DNA of 5,871 bases, from positions 1 to 5,871 of the forward strand of contig JAGLRU010000362.1 of the NCBI GenBank assembly GCA_023136145.1. The letters run 5' to 3'. The translations under genes were made by a program, and so were the position numbers. The stretch comes from Alphaproteobacteria bacterium (lineage in GTDB: Bacteria; Pseudomonadota; Alphaproteobacteria; Micavibrionales; UBA2020). The notes below the pieces were generated by a model. The model made no database searches. It was not told where the DNA came from and saw only the letters and a program-made list of their open reading frames with translations. The number at the start of each line of letters is the position of its first letter. Position 1 is the first letter of the stretch. This document shows positions 1-5,871 of the stretch, one piece after another.

Positions 1-468
1 TGGTCGGCGATATGGTCTGTCGCCGGACGTCTGGCAAGGCATAAGGCGAATTTCAATAGCCATATTGCAATGGCATGTTTGTATATTATTGCAGGGATGC
101 TTTCATGGTATGTGGAGTCGTATGTCGATTTCCTGACTAATGGAAACTGGATTTCTATTTTGATGACATATAGCCTTAATTTCATTTTGCTGACCGTTCT
201 GCTTATCGGCAGCTTTACGCTTTCCACCAGAATGAACAAGCGGCGGCGGATGGCTTTGGCGGTATTTTTCTCGGCGGGTGTTATAGGCGGAGTTTTTGCG
301 ATTAGTCTTGTCAGTGCCAAGAGCTTTAACCAGCAGCCCTTATATCCATCGACGCTAAAGCCTTATCTGTCGCGATTGGCAGCAGCGGATACGGTGGAAG
401 AATTTATGATTGGCAATGAGGATACTTTTTCCTCGAAGGAATTTAGTGAGTTGCTGAAAAAACCTTGA
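1..468 (+). CDS. 3' end of an integral membrane protein, family not recognised (5' truncated by window edge)
   Basis: The reading frame is open from base 1 to the TGA at 466-468, giving the last 155 residues of a longer protein. An internal ATG at 70 exists, but coding continues upstream of it, so I treat the gene as cut by the window. Three hydrophobic segments are visible at about residues 22-45, 51-74 and 84-106 of the fragment. Basic clusters lie before the first (GRLARHK) and between the second and third (RMNKRRR). By the positive-inside rule, the upstream part and the middle loop are cytoplasmic, and the C-terminal tail of about 49 residues is periplasmic. That tail is polar and has no motif I know. 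From memory it resembles the membrane tail of some proteobacterial proteins with an N-terminal FHA domain, and a cytoplasmic N-terminus would fit, but the diagnostic part is outside the window. It is probably the upstream partner of map, 80 nt away. That the fragment is coding is quite sure; its function is unknown. Confidence 0.75.
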   Translation, partial: WSAIWSVAGRLARHKANFNSHIAMACLYIIAGMLSWYVESYVDFLTNGNWISILMTYSLNFILLTVLLIGSFTLSTRMNKRRRMALAVFFSAGVIGGVFAISLVSAKSFNQQPLYPSTLKPYLSRLAAADTVEEFMIGNEDTFSSKEFSELLKKP

Positions 469-537
469 TAGCCATTCTGATTGTGTATGCAGTTTTTGCT
501 TGTTTTTCGTCGATTTTAGCTTCAATTTATCAAGCTG

Positions 538-542
538 AAAGG
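538..542 (+). promoter_or_regulatory. Shine-Dalgarno that fixes the map start
   Basis: AAAGG lies 6 nt upstream of the ATG at 549. The same frame is open further upstream to a TTG at 465, but that codon overlaps the previous stop as TTGA and would add 28 hydrophobic residues that are out of place on a cytosolic aminopeptidase. The ribosome binding site and family alignment both favour 549. Confidence 0.6.
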
Positions 543-548
543 TTTTTG

Positions 549-1373
549 ATGAACAAAGATAAGAAGTTGACATATAGTTCGAGCGATGAAGGAGAGATAC
601 TTCTTCACGATGCGGAAGATTTTGACGGAATGCGGAAGGCGGGAAGGCTTGCCGCAGAAGTGCTAGACTTTATCACGCCGCATGTGCATGTCGGTGTGAC
701 GACTGAGCGAATCGATAAGCTTTGCCATGATTTTATTCTCGATCATAACGCCATTCCGGCACCTCTCGGCTACAGGGGCTTCCCGAAGTCGATTTGTACT
801 TCAATAAACCATGTAGTTTGTCACGGTATTCCGGGCGACAAGAAGCTTGGAGATGGGGACATCGTTAATATTGATGTGACGGTTATTCTGGATGGATGGC
901 ATGGTGACACAAGTCGCATGTATTATGTGGGAGAAAAAATTCCTGCAAAAGCAAGGCTGCTGGTAGAGGCTGCCTATGAATCTATGATGCAGGGAATCCG
1001 GGCGGTGAAGCCGGGCGTTACACTTGGTGATATTGGCCATGCTATCCAGAGCTATGCTGAGGGAAAAAGATTTTCCGTGGTGCGCGATTTTTGTGGACAT
1101 GGCATCGGCAAGACTTTTCATTGCCCTCCTTCAGTTCTGCACTTCGGCAATTCCGGTATGGGTATGACTTTGCAAAAAGGTATGTTTTTCACGATTGAGC
1201 CTATGATAAATGCAGGCAGTTGGGAGAGCAAGGTTTTGAATGATGGTTGGACGGCGGTGACGAAAGACCGCTCCTTGTCAGCTCAGTTTGAGCATTCGCT
1301 GGCTGTGACGGAAACGGGGTTTGAGATTTTTACCCTCTCGCCCAAAGGGTACATAAAGCCTCCTTATGTCTGA
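549..1373 (+). CDS. map: Methionine aminopeptidase, type I
   Basis: This cytosolic dinuclear-metal enzyme removes the initiator methionine from nascent proteins after deformylation, when the second residue is small. The 274-residue protein has the full type I pita-bread fold. The five metal ligands are visible at D109 (NIDVT), D120 (WHGDTS), H184 (GHGIG), E217 (TIEPM) and E248 (QFEHS). Their spacing of 11, 64, 33 and 31 residues nearly matches E. coli (11, 63, 33, 31). H92 in VVCHGIP and H191 in the FHCPP segment match the conserved substrate-binding histidines. The long form of the C-terminus (FTLSPKGYIKPPYV) and an extended N-terminus of about 20 residues are typical of alphaproteobacterial enzymes. 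I chose the ATG at 549 because of AAAGG 6 nt upstream and the family length. A TTG at 465 in the same frame would add a hydrophobic leader and is unlikely. The stop overlaps the radC start by 8 nt, which suggests one transcript. All key residues are present, so the enzyme should be active. Confidence 0.96.
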   Translation: MNKDKKLTYSSSDEGEILLHDAEDFDGMRKAGRLAAEVLDFITPHVHVGVTTERIDKLCHDFILDHNAIPAPLGYRGFPKSICTSINHVVCHGIPGDKKLGDGDIVNIDVTVILDGWHGDTSRMYYVGEKIPAKARLLVEAAYESMMQGIRAVKPGVTLGDIGHAIQSYAEGKRFSVVRDFCGHGIGKTFHCPPSVLHFGNSGMGMTLQKGMFFTIEPMINAGSWESKVLNDGWTAVTKDRSLSAQFEHSLAVTETGFEIFTLSPKGYIKPPYV

Positions 1374-2073
1374 AACTGCCGAAAAACTAGAACTTCCACA
1401 TTCCGGCCACCGTGATCGGCTGCGGCAGCGTTTTTTGAAATCCGGTTCGGAGGGGTTTCATGATTATGAACTGCTGGAAATGATTTTATTTTCTGCTGTC
1501 CCGAGGCGCGACGTTAAGCCTTTAGCAAAGCTATTGCTGAAAGAGTTCGGAGGTCTTTCTGGAGTGTTTGGCGCGAGTATGGCTGATTTGCAAAAAATGA
1601 TGGGTCTGAGTGAAAATTCGGCAGTGGTTTTAAAGATGGTGCATGCGGTCTCCTGCCGGATGCTGAGGAATGACATTGATAAAAAGCCGATACTGAGTTC
1701 ATGGCAGAAGTTGATTGATTATTGTCATGTCTCTATGGCGCATGAAAAGCGCGAGCATTTTCGCGTTATGTTTCTCAACCGAAAAAACCAGCTGATTGTT
1801 GATGAAGTGCAGCAGACGGGTACTGTTGATCATACCCCAGTCTATCCTCGTGAAATTGTTAGGCGTGCGCTGGAACTTGGGGCGACGGCGATGATTCTTG
1901 TTCACAATCATCCGAGCGGCGATCCAAGTCCCAGTGATTCCGATATCGCCATGACTGAAGAAATCATCAAAGCTGCCGCCGCACTGGATATTGTCGTTCA
2001 TGACCATCTGATTATTTCTCAAAACGGTCATATCAGTTTTAAAGCTCTGGGATTGCTGAGTTTTACGGGGTAG
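1366..2073 (+). CDS. radC: RadC family JAB/JAMM domain protein
   Basis: The 235-residue protein is full length for the RadC/YicR family (COG2003). The N-terminal third (about residues 10-100) starts with the family block GHRDRLRQRF and continues through a helix-hairpin-helix-like region (about 60-95). The C-terminal half is an MPN/JAB domain with the metalloprotease-type signature: E147 (VDEVQ), then H180 and H182 (HNHPSGDPSPS), S190 and D193. These fit the H-x-H-x7-S-x2-D pattern exactly, so a zinc-binding site is expected. The name derives from an E. coli radiation-sensitivity allele later traced to another gene, and the cellular role of RadC is still unsettled, so no DNA-repair function should be assumed. 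The ATG lies inside the last codons of map (8-nt overlap). There is no good Shine-Dalgarno at normal distance (AAAGGG is about 16 nt away), so translation may be coupled to map. Next to map is a position I recall from other alphaproteobacteria. Confidence 0.95.
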   Translation: MSETAEKLELPHSGHRDRLRQRFLKSGSEGFHDYELLEMILFSAVPRRDVKPLAKLLLKEFGGLSGVFGASMADLQKMMGLSENSAVVLKMVHAVSCRMLRNDIDKKPILSSWQKLIDYCHVSMAHEKREHFRVMFLNRKNQLIVDEVQQTGTVDHTPVYPREIVRRALELGATAMILVHNHPSGDPSPSDSDIAMTEEIIKAAAALDIVVHDHLIISQNGHISFKALGLLSFTG

Positions 2074-2079
2074 TCGCCA

Positions 2080-2102
2080 TCCCTGCGCGGGTTGTTCAGG
2101 GA
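2080..2102. terminator. Small dyad between convergent radC and rnd, possible bidirectional terminator
   Basis: TCCCTG (2080-2085) and CAGGGA (2097-2102) form a perfect 6-bp inverted repeat around an 11-nt loop. It sits 6 nt past the radC stop and overlaps the last codon and stop of rnd. Position between convergent genes fits a shared terminator. However, the stem is short, the loop is long, and there is no T-run on either strand, so it does not meet the usual intrinsic-terminator pattern. Confidence 0.22.
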
Positions 2103-3253
2103 GCCTTGACCAGTTTCAGCCGGTTATCTTTTATTGCCAGAGCAAGTTTGCCATCGCGCAGTTCCAGTGCATCTTTGCCGAAGAGTTTGAATCGCCAGCC
2201 GGACATGGCGGCAACTCCGGATTCTTTGCCGTAGGCGGCGATAAGTTCGATATCCTCTGTTTTAGCAATAAGCTTGCTGGCTACTTTGCTTTCCTCGCAT
2301 TTTAGCTTTAGAAGTACGCGCAGCAAGTCGATGGTAGGAGCCAAACCCGGCGAAAAGCTTGGGCGTGGTTCGCGTTTCGGCAGGTCTTTTTCGGGAATTT
2401 TGAGGCCGCGATGGATGGCTTCCAGAAGCTGTGCTCCTTTTTCGCTCCCTGCAAATCCATTCTGCATATTTCGCATTTTCCCGATGGCTTCTTTGGTGGT
2501 GGGCGCGTGCTTTGCAAGCTCGGCCAGTGCGTCATCCTTCAGGATTCTTCCGCGTGGAACGTTGGCCTTTTGTGCGGTCAGTTCGCGCCACATGGCGATC
2601 TCCTTGAGCACGCCGAGTGTACGCTGTTTATTAGTCTGAATTTTGATGCGCCCCCACGCTTCTTCCGGGCGGGAAATGTAAATTTCTTTGTCGAGCAGCT
2701 TTTTGAATTCGTCCTTGATCCATGTGGTGCGTTTACGGGTTTCGATTTTCGCACTTAACTTTTCATAAATGACACGGAGATGTGTGACATCGGCCAGAGC
2801 GTATTTTAGTTGTTTAGATGTGAGTGGTCGTTGCGCCCAATCCGTAAATCTGCTCGATTTGTCCAGATTTTTTTTCAAAAGGGTATTGACGAGGACTTCG
2901 TAGCTGATTTGTTCTCCGAAGCCGCAGACCATCGCTGCTACCTGTGTGTCGAATAGTGGTGTTGGCAGTTTGCCACCAGTTTCTTTGAATAAAATCTCCA
3001 AATCCTGCCGGCAAGCGTGAAAAACTTTTAGGACTTTCTTGTTTTGAAAAAGATCGTAGAGTGGGGAAAGATCCATTCCCTCTGCCAGCGGATCGATGGC
3101 GAAAGCGTCATCTGGCCCAGCCACTTGTATCAGGCACAGTCGCGCCCAATATGTTCGCTCGCGGATAAATTCCGTATCTACTGTTATAAACTCTGCCTTT
3201 TTCAGGCGAGTACATAAAGATTTCAGCTCTTTTGAGGTTGTTATTAGAGACAT
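2096..3253 (-). CDS. rnd: Ribonuclease D (DEDDy 3'-5' exoribonuclease)
   Basis: RNase D trims 3' ends of tRNA precursors and other structured RNAs in the cytoplasm, using two metal ions. The 385-residue protein has an N-terminal DEDDy exonuclease domain. Exo I is D26 and E28 (VDTEF), Exo II is D84 (FHACRQDLEIL), and Exo III is Y151 and D155 (YALADVTHL). An HRDC nucleic-acid-binding domain follows at about 206-285, then a C-terminal region of about 100 residues as in other full-length RNase D (E. coli 375 residues). All catalytic residues are intact. The Cys in the Exo II block, where Ala is common, is a minor variant. A GTG five codons upstream (3266-3268) is also open, but no Shine-Dalgarno precedes it. 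The ATG at 3251-3253 has AAGG four nt upstream, somewhat close, and starts MSLITTSKEL, which fits the family. The gene is convergent with radC and divergent from aspS. Confidence 0.94.
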   Translation of the reverse strand: MSLITTSKELKSLCTRLKKAEFITVDTEFIRERTYWARLCLIQVAGPDDAFAIDPLAEGMDLSPLYDLFQNKKVLKVFHACRQDLEILFKETGGKLPTPLFDTQVAAMVCGFGEQISYEVLVNTLLKKNLDKSSRFTDWAQRPLTSKQLKYALADVTHLRVIYEKLSAKIETRKRTTWIKDEFKKLLDKEIYISRPEEAWGRIKIQTNKQRTLGVLKEIAMWRELTAQKANVPRGRILKDDALAELAKHAPTTKEAIGKMRNMQNGFAGSEKGAQLLEAIHRGLKIPEKDLPKREPRPSFSPGLAPTIDLLRVLLKLKCEESKVASKLIAKTEDIELIAAYGKESGVAAMSGWRFKLFGKDALELRDGKLALAIKDNRLKLVKAP

Positions 3254-3312
3254 CTGGCCTTGATACACGAAAAAAAAGATAAAGTCTAAAAGATTATGGC
3301 GTGTATAGTCGT

Positions 3313-3318
3313 TATAAT
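3313..3318 (+). promoter_or_regulatory. Candidate -10 box for aspS
   Basis: TATAAT, an exact consensus -10 hexamer, lies in the 141-nt divergent gap between rnd and aspS, 76 nt before the aspS ATG. No good -35 hexamer sits 16-18 nt upstream (the bases there read AAGATT), and there is no extended TG. The gap is AT-rich, so a chance match is possible. It would give a leader of roughly 70 nt. No convincing promoter for rnd was found on the other strand; CATAAT (complement of 3293-3298) is the nearest -10-like match, without a fitting -35. Confidence 0.4.
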
Positions 3319-3335
3319 TCTGGCAAAACTCGTTG

Positions 3336-3361
3336 TTTTTTCAGCTTTTTCTGCTAAAAAA
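3336..3361 (+). other. AT-rich hairpin in the aspS leader
   Basis: Six T (3336-3341), a bulged C, and AGC (3343-3345) pair with GCT (3353-3355) and six A (3356-3361) across a 7-nt loop. It lies between the candidate -10 box and the aspS ribosome binding site. Only three stem pairs come from AGC/GCT and the rest are T-A, so stability is low. I see no T-box or anti-terminator architecture around it. Confidence 0.2.
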
Positions 3362-3383
3362 GAGCGTTACTATGTTTTAAAGT

Positions 3384-3390
3384 AGAGGAA
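3384..3390 (+). promoter_or_regulatory. Shine-Dalgarno of aspS
   Basis: AGAGGAA ends 4 nt before the ATG at 3395, the strongest ribosome binding site in the window. It supports the start MHAYRTHTCN, which matches where family members begin. Confidence 0.7.
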
Positions 3391-3394
3391 CCCC

Positions 3395-5260
3395 ATGCAC
3401 GCATATCGTACACATACTTGTAATCAGCTTAGCGTCGAGCATAACGGACAGACTGTGAAAATAGCCGGATGGATACACCGGAAGCGGGATCATGGAGGGT
3501 TGTTGTTTCTTGATCTGCGCGACCATTACGGTCTGACGCAGTGCGTTATAGACACGGATAATCCCCTGTTTGAGCAAGTTGAAAGGCTTCGTCTTGAAAA
3601 CGTGATTGCGGTGACGGGTGAGGTGGTGTTGCGTACGGATGAAACGATTAACAAAAATCTTCCTACGGGAACTGTCGAAGTGAAGTTAAAGGAGTTCGAG
3701 ATTCTTTCCTCTCTGGTGACGGATATGCTGCCGTTGCAAGTGAATTCGGATGAACCTTACGGAGAGGATGTGCGTCTTCGTCATCGCTTTTTAGATTTGC
3801 GTCGTGATGTTCTTCACCGTAATATCGTTTTGCGTTGTGACGTGATTTCATCTTTGCGCCGCCGGATGATAGAGCAGGGATTCCTTGAGTTTCAGACTCC
3901 GATTCTAACGGCATCGAGTCCAGAAGGGGCGCGTGATTATCTTGTGCCGTCCCGTGTGCATCCCGGAAAATTTTATGCACTGCCGCAGGCTCCGCAGCAG
4001 TTCAAGCAGCTTTTGATGGTTTCCGGTTTTGATAAGTACTTCCAGATTGCTCCGTGTTTCCGCGATGAGGATGCCCGCGCTGACCGTAGCCCTGGCGAGT
4101 TTTATCAACTCGACATGGAAATGTCGTTTGTGACGCAGGACGATGTTTTAGTTGTGATTGATTCAGTGATGCATGGTGTGTTTGAAGAATTTTCCGGTTT
4201 TAAGGGAGAAAAATGGGACGTGTCGAAGCCGCCGTTTGTGCGTATTCCTTATGAAGAATCAATGTTGAAATACGGTACAGATAAGCCGGACTTGCGTAAT
4301 CCTCTTGAAATAGTCGATGTGACTGAAGTCTTTAAACGGGACGATGTAACTTTTAATGCTTTTAAAACTTTTATCGGTAAAGGGGCGGTGGTGCGCGCTC
4401 TCCGCGTTCCCAAAGTTTCCGACCGTCCGCGCAGCTTCTTTGACAAGCTGAACGATTGGGCAAGGGGTGAAGGTGCGCCGGGTTTGGGATATATCTTGTT
4501 CCACAAGGAAATAACAGAACATAAAGAAGGACAGTCTTTTGAAGAAGGAATTATATCAACAGCAAAAGGCCCCATAGCCAAATTTGTTCCCCCAGCCGCA
4601 CTGGGAGAGCTGATAAAGTTGTGCCACATAGAAACCGGCGATGCTGTGTTCTTCGTTTGCGATATGCCTGCCAAGGCCGCGCCTTTTGTCGGACTCGTCC
4701 GCACCAAGGTGGCCGAGGAACTGGATATTATCGAGAAAAACGCGTTCAAATTCTGTTGGATTGTCGATTTCCCGATGTACGAGATGGACGAAAAAACCGG
4801 TAAGCGTATCTTTTCTCACAACCCTTTCTCTATGCCTCAGGGGGGGTTAAAAGCTCTTGAAACCATGAATCCTCTCGAAATAAAAGCGTTTCAGTATGAT
4901 ATTATTTGCAATGGTGTAGAGCTGTCCTCTGGCGCGATTAGAAACCACCTGCCGGAAGTGATGGAAAAAGCGTTTGAGTTGGCTGGTTATCCGAAGGAGG
5001 TTCTCGAAGAACGATTCGGCGGGATGTATAACGCTTTCAAACTTGGTGCACCTCCACATGGTGGATGTGCTCCGGGCATTGATCGTATCGTGATGTTGCT
5101 CGCCCATGAAAAAAACATCCGTGAGGTCATCTCCTTCCCGATGAATCAGCAGGCGCAAGATTTGCTGATGGATGCGCCCGCACCGGTGGATGCTGTCGCA
5201 CTTAGAGAAATCAATATCAAACTGGATTTGCCTAAAGCGCAGGTTAAGGATGCGGGTTGA
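3395..5260 (+). CDS. aspS: Aspartyl-tRNA synthetase, bacterial type, probably non-discriminating (Asp/Asn)
   Basis: This class IIb synthetase activates aspartate with ATP and charges tRNA(Asp). The 621-residue protein is complete and somewhat longer than E. coli AspRS (590). The N-terminal OB-fold anticodon-binding domain covers about 1-110 (GWIHRKRDHGG). Class II motif 1 lies at about 158-178 (FQTPILTASSPEG). Motif 2 is at about 221-245, with the ATP-contacting R223 in FRDED and then SPGEFYQLD. The bacterial GAD insertion spans about 300-425. Motif 3 is at 551-569 with R564 (GAPPHGG...GIDR). His33 stands where discriminating enzymes such as E. coli have Leu; in studied ND-AspRS this His goes with charging both tRNA(Asp) and tRNA(Asn). 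I infer a non-discriminating enzyme working with GatCAB, which is not in the window. The gene is preceded by its own ribosome binding site and candidate promoter, divergent from rnd. A run of seven G (4840-4846) inside the gene keeps the frame. Confidence 0.97.
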   Translation: MHAYRTHTCNQLSVEHNGQTVKIAGWIHRKRDHGGLLFLDLRDHYGLTQCVIDTDNPLFEQVERLRLENVIAVTGEVVLRTDETINKNLPTGTVEVKLKEFEILSSLVTDMLPLQVNSDEPYGEDVRLRHRFLDLRRDVLHRNIVLRCDVISSLRRRMIEQGFLEFQTPILTASSPEGARDYLVPSRVHPGKFYALPQAPQQFKQLLMVSGFDKYFQIAPCFRDEDARADRSPGEFYQLDMEMSFVTQDDVLVVIDSVMHGVFEEFSGFKGEKWDVSKPPFVRIPYEESMLKYGTDKPDLRNPLEIVDVTEVFKRDDVTFNAFKTFIGKGAVVRALRVPKVSDRPRSFFDKLNDWARGEGAPGLGYILFHKEITEHKEGQSFEEGIISTAKGPIAKFVPPAALGELIKLCHIETGDAVFFVCDMPAKAAPFVGLVRTKVAEELDIIEKNAFKFCWIVDFPMYEMDEKTGKRIFSHNPFSMPQGGLKALETMNPLEIKAFQYDIICNGVELSSGAIRNHLPEVMEKAFELAGYPKEVLEERFGGMYNAFKLGAPPHGGCAPGIDRIVMLLAHEKNIREVISFPMNQQAQDLLMDAPAPVDAVALREINIKLDLPKAQVKDAG

Positions 5261-5287
5261 GAGTTTGTTTTAAAGTTTCGGAATGGG

Positions 5288-5871
5288 TTAAAACTGATCC
5301 AGCAGTCTGTCTATATAGTCGCGCTCGGTTTTGGCGCGGTTTGGTTCGTTTGAGCGTCTGCGGAGTTCCTCGATGATTTCTTGTACATGGCGACGCTCTT
5401 TTTTGCTTGGGATTTTAATGTCATCGTTTCCGGCCTTGCTGTTTTGTCGTCCAAGAGGATCGTAGCCTGCGCCATAGTTGCCGATGTTCGGCATCATCCC
5501 GAAAGATAGAATTGATTGTTGCATGGATTGTGCCATCTGTTTGACTGTGTCATCAAGACCCTTCTGTAATTCATCAAGTGCGGTTTTTTGATGTGGAAGG
5601 GATTCTTTTGGCAGGCTTTTGCTAAGTGCGTCTTCTGACAGTTTCATGGACTGGTAGGCTTTGGCGAAATTATCGGGGATAGTTTCCTCCATCGTTTTCT
5701 CCAGCATATGCATTGAGGAGCCGAGTTTCTGGCGGATGGTGAATTGTTCTTTTCCCTGCTTATCTGCATTTGCGGGATCTTTCGTTTTATTGGTTTTGTC
5801 GAACAGTGCTTGCTGGCGGTGTATGATTTCCTCCAGATTTTGCAGAGCTGCCATAGCCTGCATTTGTTTTT
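5288..5871 (-). CDS. DUF4175/TIGR02302 family protein, C-terminal part (5' truncated by window edge)
   Basis: The frame is open on the minus strand from the right edge to the TAA at 5288-5290. That gives about 193 C-terminal residues; the ATG at 5861-5863 is internal or coincidental because coding continues beyond it. The last 58 residues carry the pattern I recall for the alphaproteobacterial TIGR02302/DUF4175 family: a DPLGR block, a linker, EIIEELRRR, then ERDYIDRLLDQF at the very end. Upstream, the sequence is helical and polar, rich in Gln, Lys and Met (VKQMAQSMQQS), with a short Gly/Asn/Tyr-rich linker before DPLGR. Full-length members are long, with N-terminal transmembrane segments and a large low-complexity part; those segments would lie outside this window. 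Function is not established, and an envelope role is only inferred from the predicted membrane anchor. It converges on aspS with a 27-nt gap that holds no clear terminator. Confidence 0.82.
   Translation of the reverse strand, partial: KQMQAMAALQNLEEIIHRQQALFDKTNKTKDPANADKQGKEQFTIRQKLGSSMHMLEKTMEETIPDNFAKAYQSMKLSEDALSKSLPKESLPHQKTALDELQKGLDDTVKQMAQSMQQSILSFGMMPNIGNYGAGYDPLGRQNSKAGNDDIKIPSKKERRHVQEIIEELRRRSNEPNRAKTERDYIDRLLDQF

Noticed and set aside
465..548. Extended map start at the TTG of 465
   Set aside because: It adds 28 mostly hydrophobic residues absent from cytosolic type I MetAPs, while ATG 549 has AAAGG at 6 nt and gives the family-typical N-terminus. Kept only as a finding.
2274..2758. 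Plus-strand open frames of 115-121 codons inside rnd
   Set aside because: They are antisense to the rnd coding sequence, mutually overlapping, rich in Ser/Phe/Cys, and without domain motifs or ribosome binding sites worth noting.
3254..3268. GTG start for rnd five codons upstream of the ATG
   Set aside because: No Shine-Dalgarno precedes the GTG, and the family aligns from the MSLITT start.
4249..4749. A 166-codon open frame on the minus strand inside aspS
   Set aside because: It lies wholly within the well-supported aspS gene on the opposite strand, has low-complexity Ser-rich sequence, and shows no recognisable domain.
5267..5294. GTTTTAA/TTAAAAC inverted repeat across the aspS and DUF4175 gene ends, as a terminator
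   Set aside because: The 7-bp stem has only one G-C pair, the loop is 14 nt, and no T-run follows. Such AT dyads arise easily by chance.
1..5871. A novel defence system, mobile element, CRISPR array or RNA gene
   Set aside because: No transposase, integrase, toxin-antitoxin, repeat array, tRNA or riboswitch pattern was seen. RadC-family proteins do occur near mobile islands, but this one sits beside map in a housekeeping context.

Overview
The window looks like ordinary chromosomal DNA of an alphaproteobacterium with moderate base composition. Three things point there: the C-terminal signature of the alphaproteobacterial DUF4175/TIGR02302 protein family on the right edge, the alphaproteobacterial style of the AspRS and MetAP sequences (for example the AspRS motif-2 region FRDEDARADRSPGEFYQLD and a MetAP ending in FTLSPKGYIKPPYV), and the map-radC pairing. 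Both outer genes are cut by the window. I could not assign a species. No mobile elements, tRNA or rRNA genes, or CRISPR repeats were seen.

Layout, left to right. Positions 1-468 (+) hold the 3' end of a three-helix membrane protein. After an 80-nt junction comes map (549-1373, +), type I methionine aminopeptidase. radC (1366-2073, +), a JAB/JAMM-domain protein, overlaps map by 8 nt. The three plus-strand genes are probably co-transcribed. They converge on rnd (2096-3253, -), ribonuclease D, across a 22-nt gap that contains part of a small dyad. rnd is divergent from aspS (3395-5260, +), aspartyl-tRNA synthetase. The 141-nt gap between them carries a consensus -10 box, an AT-rich hairpin and a clear Shine-Dalgarno for aspS. 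aspS converges, across 27 nt, on the 3' end of a DUF4175/TIGR02302 envelope protein gene (5288-5871, -), which runs off the right edge.

How the genes relate. Four are housekeeping or near-housekeeping functions: N-terminal protein maturation (map), tRNA and structured-RNA 3' trimming (rnd), tRNA aspartylation (aspS), and RadC, whose cellular role is unsettled. AspRS carries His33 in its anticodon-binding domain, the residue associated with non-discriminating enzymes, so this organism probably makes Asn-tRNA(Asn) indirectly through GatCAB. I found no convincing undescribed system. The points most worth checking are the AspRS specificity prediction, the hydrophobic in-frame segment just upstream of the map start, and the identity of the two truncated membrane or envelope genes.
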